Source: JADJWR01 sp963847675 (GTDB lineage Bacteria; Pseudomonadota; Gammaproteobacteria; Burkholderiales; Burkholderiaceae_F). Taken from it: 64,000 nucleotides of DNA. The DNA lies in contig CAWKAP010000008.1 of NCBI GenBank assembly GCA_963847675.1, forward strand, positions 1 to 64,000. The letters are read 5' to 3'. Position numbers and translations under genes: made by a program. Under the pieces are notes generated by a model. It did not search any database. It saw only the letters and a list, made by a program, of their open reading frames with translations, and was not told the DNA's origin. This document shows, one piece after another, positions 51,395-62,781 of the stretch; within the stretch, counting starts at the first letter, position 1, and the number at the start of each line of letters is the position of its first letter.

Positions 51395-52762
51395 ATGCTG
51401 ACCGTCCTGAACCCCGCCACCGGCGTCACGATCGCCGAACTGCCGGCCGACACGCCGGACTCGGTGGCCGCCAAGTACCGGGCGGCGCGCTCTGCCCAGG
51501 CCTGGTGGGCCGCGCGGCCGCTCGACGAGCGGCTCGCCTGCATGCGTCGTTTTCGCGAAGGCATCGTCAGGGAACTCGACAAGCTGGCCGCGATCCTCAC
51601 CTCGGAAGTCGGCAAGCCGATCCGGCAATCGCGCAACGAACTGAACGGACTGCTCGGCCGGCTCGACTTCTTTCTCGAGGCGGCAGCGCCGACGCTGGCA
51701 GCGCGCACCGTCTTCGACAGCGACGGCATGCAGGAGCGGATCACGCATGGACCGCTCGGCGTGATCGTCAACATCTCGGCGTGGAACTACCCCTACTTCG
51801 TCGGCGCCAACGTGTTCGTCCCGGCCCTCTTGGCAGGCAATGCGGTGCTGTACAAGCCGAGCGAGTACGCGACGCTGACCGGCCTGGAGATCGGCAACCT
51901 GCTGCACACGGCGGGCGTGCCGCAGGACGTTTTCCAGGTGATCGTCGGCGCCGCCGACGCCGGCGCGGCGCTGCTGGATCAACCTGTCGACGGCGTGTTC
52001 TTCACCGGCTCGTATGCCACCGGGGCGAGAATCGCGCGCACCGTCGGGCCACGGATGGTCCGGCTGCAGCTCGAGCTCGGCGGGAAGGATCCGACCTATG
52101 TCTGCGAAGACGTCGACGTTGCAACGGCAGCGGCATCACTGGCCGACGGCGCGATGTACAACACGGGACAGAGCTGCTGCGCGGTAGAGCGCATCTACGT
52201 TCACGAGCGGATCCACGATGCCTTCGTCGACGCCTTCGTCAGCGAAGTGAAGGGCTTCCGCATCGGCGACCCGACCGACGAATCAAGCTACATCGGCCCG
52301 CTGACCCGCGCCGCGCAGCTCGAGGTGCTGGAAGCGCAGGTCGCGGATGCAAAGGCCAGGGGAGCGAGGTTGCGCACCGGCGGCCGCCGCCTCGGTCCGC
52401 CCGGAAACTGGTTCGAGCCGACGGTGTTCAGTCACGTGAACCACGACATGGCGCTGATGCGCGAGGAAAGCTTCGGGCCGATCATCGGCATCCAGCAGGT
52501 GGCCGACGACGAGGAAGCAGTGCGACTGATGAACGACACCGAGTACGGTTTGACCGCCGGCGTCTATGCCATGGATGCTGCGCGCGCTGAGCGCATCCTG
52601 TCGCGAGTCGACGCCGGCAGCGTCTACTGGAACTGCTGCGACCGGGTCAGCCCGCGACTGCCGTGGAGCGGGGTCAAGCACTCCGGCATCGGGCTGACGC
52701 TGTCGACCTACGGTATCGAGACCTTCACCCGGCCCAAGGCCTGGCACCTGCGCTCGCCCTGA
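51395..52762 (+). CDS. NAD(P)-dependent aldehyde dehydrogenase
   Basis: Protein of 455 residues, on the short side for ALDH (450-500). Conserved parts: ISAWNYPYFVGANVFVPAL, YKPSEYA, LELGGKDPTYV with the general-base Glu at about 227, and GQSCCAVERIYV with the nucleophile Cys at about 260. It would oxidise an aldehyde to the acid, as PuuC or IpuH do in gamma-glutamyl routes. ATG 51395 is used; a TTG three codons earlier is in frame. A REP-like palindrome overlaps its stop region. Confidence 0.93.
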   Translation: MLTVLNPATGVTIAELPADTPDSVAAKYRAARSAQAWWAARPLDERLACMRRFREGIVRELDKLAAILTSEVGKPIRQSRNELNGLLGRLDFFLEAAAPTLAARTVFDSDGMQERITHGPLGVIVNISAWNYPYFVGANVFVPALLAGNAVLYKPSEYATLTGLEIGNLLHTAGVPQDVFQVIVGAADAGAALLDQPVDGVFFTGSYATGARIARTVGPRMVRLQLELGGKDPTYVCEDVDVATAAASLADGAMYNTGQSCCAVERIYVHERIHDAFVDAFVSEVKGFRIGDPTDESSYIGPLTRAAQLEVLEAQVADAKARGARLRTGGRRLGPPGNWFEPTVFSHVNHDMALMREESFGPIIGIQQVADDEEAVRLMNDTEYGLTAGVYAMDAARAERILSRVDAGSVYWNCCDRVSPRLPWSGVKHSGIGLTLSTYGIETFTRPKAWHLRSP

Positions 52763-52787
52763 AAATCGGGGTCAGACTCCAATTTTC
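52761..52787. repeat. Palindromic GGGGTCAGACTCC element after ALDH
   Basis: GAAAATCGGGGTCAGACTCC continuing to AATTTTC has arms that match at 11 of 13 positions. This GGGGTCAGAC-type palindrome with AAAAT ends is a dispersed repeat in many proteobacteria and resembles REP elements moved by Y1 transposases. It begins at the ALDH stop codon and may act as its terminator. Confidence 0.7.
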
Positions 52788-52803
52788 GGGGCGATGCCGA
52801 CGG

Positions 52804-53226
52804 TCAACGCAGCGCTGCGGCAAGCCACTGCTCGAACTGCGCTGCCGGCAGCGCCCCGCTCGTGCGTTCGACGACCTTGCCGTCACGAAATGCAGCGAGC
52901 GTCGGGATGCTGCGGATCGACAGCTGCTGGCTCAGCCGAGGATTGGCGTCGGTGTCGACCTTGACGAACAGCCACTCGGGATGCCGGGCAGCCGCCTGCG
53001 CGAACACGGGAGCGAAGCCACGACATGGCCCGCACCACGCGGCCCAGAAATCCGCGACGACCGGCCGCCGGCTGGCCGCGAGCACCTCGGCGAAGTTCTC
53101 GTCGGTCATCGCGATCGGCGCGCCAGCCAGCAGCGCCTTGCGGCAACGGCCGCACGTCGGTTCATCGTCGAAGCGTTCGGACCTGACACGGTTCTGCGAC
53201 TGGCAATGCGGACAGCGGATGATCAT
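52804..53226 (-). CDS. trxC: Thioredoxin 2 with N-terminal zinc finger
   Basis: Protein of 140 residues. The N-terminal zinc ribbon has Cys5, Cys8 (RCPHCQ) and Cys25, Cys28 (CGRC); the thioredoxin domain carries WCGPC with Cys65/Cys68, then VKVDTDANPRLSQQL and the cis-proline region IRSIPTLAAF. TrxC is a cytosolic disulfide reductant induced by oxidative stress in E. coli. It is divergent from the pseudouridine synthase gene by 96 bases. Confidence 0.95.
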   Translation of the reverse strand: MIIRCPHCQSQNRVRSERFDDEPTCGRCRKALLAGAPIAMTDENFAEVLAASRRPVVADFWAAWCGPCRGFAPVFAQAAARHPEWLFVKVDTDANPRLSQQLSIRSIPTLAAFRDGKVVERTSGALPAAQFEQWLAAALR

Positions 53227-53322
53227 GACGGCACCGGATCGTATGACTGGAACGCAGATGCGGTCGGAACCGGCGGGTTCAATGCGACACTCGCCGCTGT
53301 GCCCGCCGCCGATCGTCCGCCG

Positions 53323-54180
53323 ATGAAACCTCGCCATCCCCGCCGGCCGCGCCCGTCGTCGCCCGGCCGCCCGCCGCCGCGACGGGGTGGCGCGGAGACC
53401 GCGTCCGGTAATGAAGATCTGCCGCGCCTGTCGAAGCGGATGAGTGAACTGGGCCTCGCCTCGCGTCGCGAAGCCGACGAATGGATTGCCGCCGGCTGGG
53501 TACGGGTCGACGGCGTGATCGTCGACACCCTCGGCGCAAGAGTGGGGCCTGATCAGCACATCGAGATCGACCCCCGCGCACGACGCGAGCAGTCCGAACG
53601 GGTGACGGTGCTGCTGCACAAGCCGGTCGGATACGTCAGCGGCCAGGCCGAAGACGGCTACCGGCCGGCGATCGTCCTGGTGACGCCGGAAAACCGCTGG
53701 CAAGGCGACCGCGTGCCGATCGAGTTTTCGAGGGCACATCTGCGCGGACTGGCCGTGGCCGGCCGACTCGACATCGATTCCACCGGCCTGCTCGTACTGA
53801 CGCAGGACGGACGCGTTGCGCGGCAATTGATCGGTGCTGGATCCTCGATCGAGAAGGAGTACCTGGTGCGGGTCGTCTGGCCCGAAGCGCCGCGTCCCGG
53901 CCCGCTCAACGAGACTTTCCCCGCGGAGCGGCTGCAGTTGCTTCGCCACGGGCTCTCGCTGGACGGCGTGCAGCTCAAGCCGGCCAAAGTGTCGTGGCAA
54001 AACGAAGATCAGTTGCGGTTCGTGCTGCGCGAAGGCAGGAAACGGCAGATCCGGCGCATGTGCGAGGCGGTCGGTCTGCGCGTCGTAGGACTGAAGCGCG
54101 TGCGCATCGGCAGCGTCGTGCTCGGCGCGCTGCCGCCGGGGCAATGGCGCTACCTGCGCGCCGGCGAGTCCTTCGGCTGA
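53323..54180 (+). CDS. RsuA/RluF-family pseudouridine synthase
   Basis: Protein of 285 residues. A basic Pro/Arg-rich N-terminus (about 1-30) precedes an S4 RNA-binding domain (LSKRMSELGLASRREADEWIAAGWVRVDG, about 36-64) and the synthase domain with catalytic Asp150 in AGRLDIDSTGLLVLTQDG, then IEKEYLVRV and LREGRKRQIRRMCEAVGLRV. Members modify uridines in 16S or 23S rRNA; the text SGQAEDGYRPA and the HKPVGYVS motif point to the RluF branch (23S U2604) but this is not certain. Confidence 0.9.
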   Translation: MKPRHPRRPRPSSPGRPPPRRGGAETASGNEDLPRLSKRMSELGLASRREADEWIAAGWVRVDGVIVDTLGARVGPDQHIEIDPRARREQSERVTVLLHKPVGYVSGQAEDGYRPAIVLVTPENRWQGDRVPIEFSRAHLRGLAVAGRLDIDSTGLLVLTQDGRVARQLIGAGSSIEKEYLVRVVWPEAPRPGPLNETFPAERLQLLRHGLSLDGVQLKPAKVSWQNEDQLRFVLREGRKRQIRRMCEAVGLRVVGLKRVRIGSVVLGALPPGQWRYLRAGESFG

Positions 54181-54295
54181 TTCGGCGCGGCGCGGCTCCG
54201 ATCGGATCGCTGCGGCAACCGGAACGCGGCGGTACGACACGCCGTCCGTGTTCCACGTTGCGGCCGCCACGCGGACGGCCGCTTCCCGGACGCGT

Positions 54296-56341
54296 TCAGT
54301 CTTCCTCTTCCTTGCGCTTGTACGCTGCCGCAAGCTGCTGCTGCACGCCCGGCGGGACCGGCTGATAGTCGGCCAGTTCCATCGAGAAGCTGCCGCTGCC
54401 CTGGGTCATCGCCTTGAGCCGCCCCGCATAGCCCTCCAGTTCGGCCAGCGGCACGACGCCCTGCACCATCATCATCCCCGCCGCGAGGTTGCCGGTTCCG
54501 GTGACCTGGCCGCGCCGCGACGAGAGGTCGCCCGTGATGTCTCCCATCGCCGTGTCGGGGGTGACGATCTCGATGTTGACGATTGGCTCGAGCACGATCG
54601 GCCGCGCCTTGGGCATCGCATCGAGCATCGCCTTGCGCCCGGCGGACACGAAGGCGATCTCCTTGCTGTCCACCGGATGATGCTTGCCGTCGTACACGGT
54701 CACGCGCAGATCCTGGATCGGATACCCGGCAACGTAGCCGGTTCCAAGGACCTCACGCACGCCTTTTTCAACCGCCGGAATCAGGTTGAACGGAATCACG
54801 CCGCCCTTGACCTGATCGACGAACTCGAAGCCCGTGCCGCGCGGCAGCGGCTCGACGCGCAGGAACACCTCTCCGAACTGGCCGGCCCCGCCGGTCTGTT
54901 TCTTGTGCCGGGCGTGCCCCTCGGCCGGCGCCGCGATCGTCTCGCGATACGGCACGCGCGGCGGCCTCGTGTCGACCTCGAGCTTGAACTGCGAGTTCAT
55001 GCGCTCGAGCACGCTGCGCAGATGCAGCTCGGTGAGGCCGCGGATCACGGTCTCGTTGGTCACCGCGTCATGGTCGACGGCGAGCGTCGGATCTTCGGCC
55101 GCCATCTTGGCCAGGATCTCGGAGATCCGGCCCTCGTCGCCGCGCCGCCGTGGCTGGATCGCGAGCCCGAACATCGGCTTCGGGAAATCGAGGGGCTTCA
55201 TGTGGATGAAGTCCTCGTCGTGGGAGTCGTGGAGCACGCAATCGAAGACGATCTCGTCGACCTTCGCCACCGCGCCGATGTCGCCCGGCATCAGTCTCGG
55301 CACCTCGACCGTGTCCTTGCCTTGCAGCAGGAACAGGTGGCTCGCCTTGAAGGGTTTCTTGCCCTCGCCGACGTAGAGCTGGGTGTCCTTGGTGATCGTG
55401 CCCTGATGAACGCGAAAGATCCCGATCTTACCGACGTAAGGATCGTTGACCACCTTGAACACGTGCGCGAGAACGTGCTTGCCGGGGTCCGGCTCGGAAC
55501 GGACCGACTCGGCCGACTCGCCATCGCCCCTGACGAAGAGCGGCGGGTTGCCCTCCGCGGGGTTCGGCAGGTGACGCACCATCACGTCGAGCAGTTCCTG
55601 CACACCGGCGCCGGTGCGCGCCGAGACGAAGCACACCGGAATCAGGTGGCCTTCGCGCAGCGCCTTCTCGAGCGGCGCGTGCAGCGTCGTCGGATCGACC
55701 GCGCCTTCCTCCAGGTACTTCTCCATGGCCTCGTCATCGACTTCGACGACCTGCTCCATCACCTTGCGATGTACGTCCGCCACCGACTGGAAATCCGCCG
55801 TGCCCTCGTCGTGCTCGAAGCAGTCGATGACTCGGTTGCCGCCTTCGGCCGGCAGGTTGATCGGCAGCACCTCCTGGCCGAACGCCTCCTGAAGTTCCTC
55901 AAGCAGCAGTGGCAGGTTGACGTGCTCGTGATCGATCTTGTTGACGACGACCATCCGGCACAGGTTGCGCGCCTTGGCCCACGCCATCATCCGGCGCGTG
56001 ACGAGTTCGATGCCATTGGTCGCGCTGACCACGACGGCCACCGTTTCCACTGCATCGAGCGCGCCGAGCCCCTGGCCGATGAAATCGGGGTAGCCCGGTG
56101 TGTCGATCAGATGGATGCGGGTGCCGTTCTGATCGCAGTGCAGGATCGACGATCGCAGCGAATGCAGCGTGCTCTTCTCCTGCGGGTCATAGTCGGACAC
56201 GGTCGTGCCGCGCTCGACCGCGCCAGGCGCACCGATCATGCCGGACGTGACGAGCAGCTGTTCAGCCAGCGTCGTCTTGCCTGCCGCCCCGTGGCCGACA
56301 AGGGCCACGGTCCTCAGATCCTCGGTTCTGTACTCAGCCAT
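54296..56341 (-). CDS. fusA2: Elongation factor G-like protein (EF-G paralogue)
   Basis: Translational GTPase of 681 residues, shorter and more diverged than housekeeping EF-G. G1 GHGAAGKTT at 16-24, G3 DTPGYPDF, G4 NKID and G5 SARTGAG regions are present; domains II-V follow (HVFKVVNDPYVGKIGIFRV, and domain IV GGAGQFGEVFLRVEPL). It matches the FusA2/EF-G2 group, whose ribosome role is unclear (proposed recycling or stress function). It is separate from the str operon. Divergent from the DMGDH-like gene. Confidence 0.92.
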   Translation of the reverse strand: MAEYRTEDLRTVALVGHGAAGKTTLAEQLLVTSGMIGAPGAVERGTTVSDYDPQEKSTLHSLRSSILHCDQNGTRIHLIDTPGYPDFIGQGLGALDAVETVAVVVSATNGIELVTRRMMAWAKARNLCRMVVVNKIDHEHVNLPLLLEELQEAFGQEVLPINLPAEGGNRVIDCFEHDEGTADFQSVADVHRKVMEQVVEVDDEAMEKYLEEGAVDPTTLHAPLEKALREGHLIPVCFVSARTGAGVQELLDVMVRHLPNPAEGNPPLFVRGDGESAESVRSEPDPGKHVLAHVFKVVNDPYVGKIGIFRVHQGTITKDTQLYVGEGKKPFKASHLFLLQGKDTVEVPRLMPGDIGAVAKVDEIVFDCVLHDSHDEDFIHMKPLDFPKPMFGLAIQPRRRGDEGRISEILAKMAAEDPTLAVDHDAVTNETVIRGLTELHLRSVLERMNSQFKLEVDTRPPRVPYRETIAAPAEGHARHKKQTGGAGQFGEVFLRVEPLPRGTGFEFVDQVKGGVIPFNLIPAVEKGVREVLGTGYVAGYPIQDLRVTVYDGKHHPVDSKEIAFVSAGRKAMLDAMPKARPIVLEPIVNIEIVTPDTAMGDITGDLSSRRGQVTGTGNLAAGMMMVQGVVPLAELEGYAGRLKAMTQGSGSFSMELADYQPVPPGVQQQLAAAYKRKEEED

Positions 56342-56521
56342 TGTCTGTCTCCCTCCTTGACATGGCGCACTTTAAGGCGATGCGCCGATCTCGCCAAACC
56401 GACGCGGCCGGGATTTCGCGCTCCTCTGACGAGGCGCAACGCCTGGCCCTCGGCCCCAGCGCAACCCGGACGGCGGCACAATGCCCGCGACTGCCGGACC
56501 GGCAGAGAGGCGAGGAAGACA

Positions 56522-59044
56522 GTGACCATCAACGCAACGGCTGGCGTGCCCAAGCACGCGCGCATCGTCATCATCGGCGGCGGAATCATGGGCTGCTCGG
56601 TGGCCTATCACCTGGCCAGGCTCGGGCAGACCGACGTGGTCCTGCTCGAGCAAGGACGGCTCACCTGCGGAACGACATGGCACGCCGCCGGGCTGGTCGG
56701 CCAGTTGCGCAGCCACGAGAGCATGACCCGGCTGATCCGGTATTCAACCGACCTCTACGCGCGGCTCGAGGCAGAGACCGGGTTGGGCACGGGATGGAAG
56801 CAGTGCGGCTCGCTGGCGGTGGCGCGCACCGCCGACCGCATGATCCAGCTCAAGCGCACAGCCGCCGTGGCGCGCGCCCATGGCGTCGACTGCGACCTGC
56901 TGTCGCCGGCGGAAGCCGGCAGGCTGTTCCCGATCATGGCCACCGCCGACCTTCACGGCGCCGTCTGGCTGCCGGGCGACGGCAAAGCCAACCCGACCGA
57001 TCTGACGGTGGCGCTGGCGAAAGGAGCGCGCAATTCCGGCGTGCGGATCATCGAAGGCGTTCGTGTCGAGGGTGCCGTTCACGAAGTGAGCGACGCCGGC
57101 AGGCGCGTCGCTGCGCTGCGCTGGTGCGACAAGCAAGGACAGTCAGGATCGATCGCAGCAGACACGGTGGTTCTGTGCGGCGGCCAGTGGTCGCGCGCGC
57201 TGGGGCGTGAACTCGGCGTCACCGTGCCGCTGTTTTCCTGCGAGCACTACTACATCGTCACCGACATGATTCCCGGCGTAGTCCGCGACCTGCCGGTCCT
57301 GCGAGACCCGGACGGCTATGTGTACTTCAAGGAAGAGGTCGGCGGACTCCTGATGGGCGGCTTCGAACCGAACGCCACGCCGTGGCTGCAGTCGGCGGTC
57401 CACCGGGGCGGCATCCCGGAGAACTTCGAGTTCCAGTTGCTGCCCGACAACTGGGATGCGTTCGAGATCCTGATGGACAACGCGATCCAGCGCGTACCCG
57501 CGCTGGCCGAGGCGAAGATCAAGGCCTTTTACAACGGCCCGGAGTCGTTCACGGCCGACAACAACTTCATCCTGGGCCCGGCTCCGGGACTTGCGAACCT
57601 CTATGTCGGCTGCGGTTTCAACTCGATGGGCATCGCTTCCGGCGGCGGCGCCGGCAAGGCGCTCGCCGAGTGGATCGTTCAGGGCGAGCCGACGATGGAC
57701 TTGTGGCCGGTGGACATACGCCGCTTTGCTCCCTTCAACGCCAACGAACGCTGGCTGGCGGATCGGATCAAGGAAGTGCTCGGCATGCACTACAAGATGC
57801 CGTGGCCGAACCGTGAACTCGAGTCGGCCCGTCCGTTCCGTCGCTCCCCGCTTTACGCGCGGCTGCACGAGGCAGGCGCCTGCTTCGGCTCGAAGATGGG
57901 CTGGGAGCGCGCCAACTTTTTCGCGCCCACGCCGGCACAGGCGACCATCGAGTATGGGTGGGGTCACCAGAACTGGCACCCGTGGGTCGCCGCCGAGCAC
58001 AGCGCATGCCGCGAACGAGTTGCGGTCTTCGATATGAGTTCGTTCGCCAAGCTCTTGGTCAAGGGCACAGACGCCCACGCGGTGCTGCAGCATCTGGTCG
58101 CCAACGACGTGCCGATCTCGCCGGGCCGCACCGTCTACACGGGCATGCTCAATGACCGCGGCTGCTACGAATCAGATTTCACGATTACCTGCATCGACTG
58201 GAACGAATACCTGATCGTCACCGGCAGTGCACAGGCCGTACGCGATCGCGATGTCATCGAGCGCGCGCTGGCAACGATGCCGCAGCGGCGATCGTGCACG
58301 GTGACCGATGTGACATCGATGTACGCGATGCTTGCGGTGATGGGACCCGCGTCGCGTGAGCTGCTGTCGCGGATTTCCACGGCGCGGTTCGACAATGCGG
58401 CCTTCCCGTTCGGCACCTCGCAGCAGATCGACATCGGATATGCGACCGTCCGCGCGACGCGTCTTACCTATGTCGGCGAGTTGGGCTGGGAACTGTACGT
58501 GCCGGTGGAGTTCGCGGCCGCGGTCTACCAGGACGTCGTCGCCGCAGGCGTCGACCTCGGCTTGCGCAACGCCGGCTATTACGCGGTCGACTCGCTGCGC
58601 TTGGAGAAGGGTTACCGCGCCTGGGGCCGGGAACTCACGCCTGATATCAATCCCTTCGAGGCGGGTCTGGCCTTCGCAGTGAACTGGGCCAAAGGGCAGT
58701 TCCGGGGCCGCGCCGCACTCGAGGGCCTGAAGAACGCCGGCGGCACGGCGACCGTCGCAAGGCGGATCGCATCCCTGACAGTCGACGCCCCGCAGACCAA
58801 CCTCTGGGGTAACGAACTGATCCTCCGCGATGGCGAGCCCGCCGGGTTCGTGACTTCGGCCGCCTTCGGACATACGCTGGGCAGGCCGGTTGCGCTGGGA
58901 CTGGTCAGCAATCCGGTGGGATCGGCGGACAAAGCCTGGATCGAATCCGGCAGTTGGGAGATCGACCTCGCCGGTATGCGCTGTTCCGCCGCCGCCTCGC
59001 TGCGCGCGCCATATGACCCTGACGGCCAGCGGGTGCGCTCGTGA
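56522..59044 (+). CDS. Dimethylglycine/sarcosine dehydrogenase-like flavoprotein
   Basis: Protein of 840 residues. The N-terminal FAD oxidase domain (ARIVIIGGGIMGCSVAYHLARLG at 13-35, QGRLTCGTTWHAAGLVGQLRS typical of DMGDH) is followed by an FAO-M linker and a C-terminal GcvT aminomethyltransferase part (about 480-830, YTGMLNDRGCYESDFTI, RLTYVGELGWELYVP, YYAVDSLRLEKGYRAWGREL) that binds tetrahydrofolate. It would oxidatively demethylate an N-methylated amino acid and capture formaldehyde. GTG start at 56522 has GAGGAAG 5 bases upstream. It may serve the amine cluster 3.8 kb away (inference). Confidence 0.92.
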   Translation: MTINATAGVPKHARIVIIGGGIMGCSVAYHLARLGQTDVVLLEQGRLTCGTTWHAAGLVGQLRSHESMTRLIRYSTDLYARLEAETGLGTGWKQCGSLAVARTADRMIQLKRTAAVARAHGVDCDLLSPAEAGRLFPIMATADLHGAVWLPGDGKANPTDLTVALAKGARNSGVRIIEGVRVEGAVHEVSDAGRRVAALRWCDKQGQSGSIAADTVVLCGGQWSRALGRELGVTVPLFSCEHYYIVTDMIPGVVRDLPVLRDPDGYVYFKEEVGGLLMGGFEPNATPWLQSAVHRGGIPENFEFQLLPDNWDAFEILMDNAIQRVPALAEAKIKAFYNGPESFTADNNFILGPAPGLANLYVGCGFNSMGIASGGGAGKALAEWIVQGEPTMDLWPVDIRRFAPFNANERWLADRIKEVLGMHYKMPWPNRELESARPFRRSPLYARLHEAGACFGSKMGWERANFFAPTPAQATIEYGWGHQNWHPWVAAEHSACRERVAVFDMSSFAKLLVKGTDAHAVLQHLVANDVPISPGRTVYTGMLNDRGCYESDFTITCIDWNEYLIVTGSAQAVRDRDVIERALATMPQRRSCTVTDVTSMYAMLAVMGPASRELLSRISTARFDNAAFPFGTSQQIDIGYATVRATRLTYVGELGWELYVPVEFAAAVYQDVVAAGVDLGLRNAGYYAVDSLRLEKGYRAWGRELTPDINPFEAGLAFAVNWAKGQFRGRAALEGLKNAGGTATVARRIASLTVDAPQTNLWGNELILRDGEPAGFVTSAAFGHTLGRPVALGLVSNPVGSADKAWIESGSWEIDLAGMRCSAAASLRAPYDPDGQRVRS

Positions 59045-59086
59045 TCCTCGCCGTGCCAGATCGAGCCCACGCACCCCGCCGAAAGC

Positions 59087-59119
59087 AAAAAGCCCCGGCC
59101 TTCCGAGGCCGGGGCTTTT
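59087..59119. terminator. Bidirectional rho-independent terminator (DMGDH-like gene and rRNA operon)
   Basis: AAAAGCCCCGGCC and GGCCGGGGCTTTT form a 13-bp stem with a 6-base loop, with A/T runs on both sides. It serves the plus-strand flavoprotein gene and, on the minus strand, the end of the rRNA operon 13 bases after 5S. Confidence 0.92.
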
Positions 59120-59131
59120 ACTTTAAGGCAA

Positions 59132-59247
59132 GCCTGACGATGTCCTACTTTCACGGGAAATACATCCCACTATCATCGGCGCTGAGGCGTTTCACGGTCC
59201 TGTTCGGGATGGGAAGGGGTGGTTCCGCCACGCTATGGTCGTCAGGC
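59132..59247 (-). rRNA. rrf: 5S ribosomal RNA
   Basis: The minus strand starts GCCTGACGACCATAGCG and ends CATCGTCAGGC; the ends pair as helix I, and the internal CCATCCCGAACAGG and GATAGTGGG blocks are standard bacterial 5S. The 116-base length is normal. Confidence 0.97.
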
Positions 59248-59387
59248 TAAAGGGGACGACCTTTCCGCTCTTCGCCGTCCGGCGATTCGCAGAAGATCCA
59301 ACTCGGAAGAAGCAGCCGCGCACCGCCGGTGCGCGGGGTCGTGATCACGGTGCTCTCAGCCTCGGAGAACGAGGCAGCACGGTTATA

Positions 59388-62267
<2,880 letters not shown>

Positions 62268-62400
62268 AACCCTGCCGCCTTTCGACGGCGGTCATGGAGC
62301 GACCGCGTTGCCGTTCTCAAGTTTGCTGAGAGTTTGAATGCAATCACAACCCGTCATCAGCCCTCCTTATCGAAGGACCGATGCGCTTTGCTTCTTCCGA

Positions 62401-62412
62401 ATTGTTAAAGAT
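62401..62412 (-). promoter_or_regulatory. boxA antitermination element before 23S
   Basis: The minus strand reads ATCTTTAACAAT between tRNA-Ala and 23S, close to the boxA consensus TGCTCTTTAACA that loads the Nus/antitermination complex in rRNA leaders and spacers. Confidence 0.8.
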
Positions 62413-62434
62413 CGAAACAGCCTGGCCCAAAAGG

Positions 62435-62470
62435 CCAGTTGAAAACGCGCATCCGTGCGTTTTCAACTGG
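62435..62470. other. 14-bp perfect hairpin in the rRNA spacer
   Basis: CCAGTTGAAAACGC and GCGTTTTCAACTGG form a perfect 14-bp stem with an 8-base loop, 12 bases after the tRNA-Ala 3' end in the transcript. It could be an RNase III site that frees the tRNA, or a boxB-like structure that works with the nearby boxA. Confidence 0.75.
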
Positions 62471-62482
62471 GCTCTCGTCCGA

Positions 62483-62558
62483 TGGTGGAGGTGAACGGGA
62501 TCGAACCGATGACCTCCTGCTTGCAAAGCAGGCGCTCTCCCAACTGAGCTACACCCCC
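62483..62558 (-). tRNA. tRNA-Ala (anticodon TGC)
   Basis: The minus strand reads GGGGGTGTAGCTCAGTTGGG, has the anticodon loop CTTTGCAAG, T-arm GGTTCGATCC and the encoded CCA tail; 76 bases. Standard member of the rRNA spacer. Confidence 0.98.
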
Positions 62559-62571
62559 GATTGAGAATCGC

Positions 62572-62648
62572 TGGTGGGTCTGGTTGGATTCGAACCAACG
62601 ACCCCCGCCTTATCAAGACGGTGCTCTAACCGACTGAGCTACAGACCC
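62572..62648 (-). tRNA. tRNA-Ile (anticodon GAT)
   Basis: The minus strand reads GGGTCTGTAGCTCAGTCGG, anticodon loop CTTGATAAG, T-arm GGTTCGAATCC and encoded CCA; 77 bases. It is first in the spacer after 16S, 13 bases before tRNA-Ala. Confidence 0.98.
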
Positions 62649-62781
62649 GGGCAGTCCCGTTGCTTGGATCAGGGCCCGGCCGAACCAGGCAGATCAGACG
62701 TTCGCGCCACTCCGCGCCACTCGCTGCTCGCGAGAAACGAACCGATAAGTGTGGGCGCGAGAATCGAGGCGCTCACTCGTG

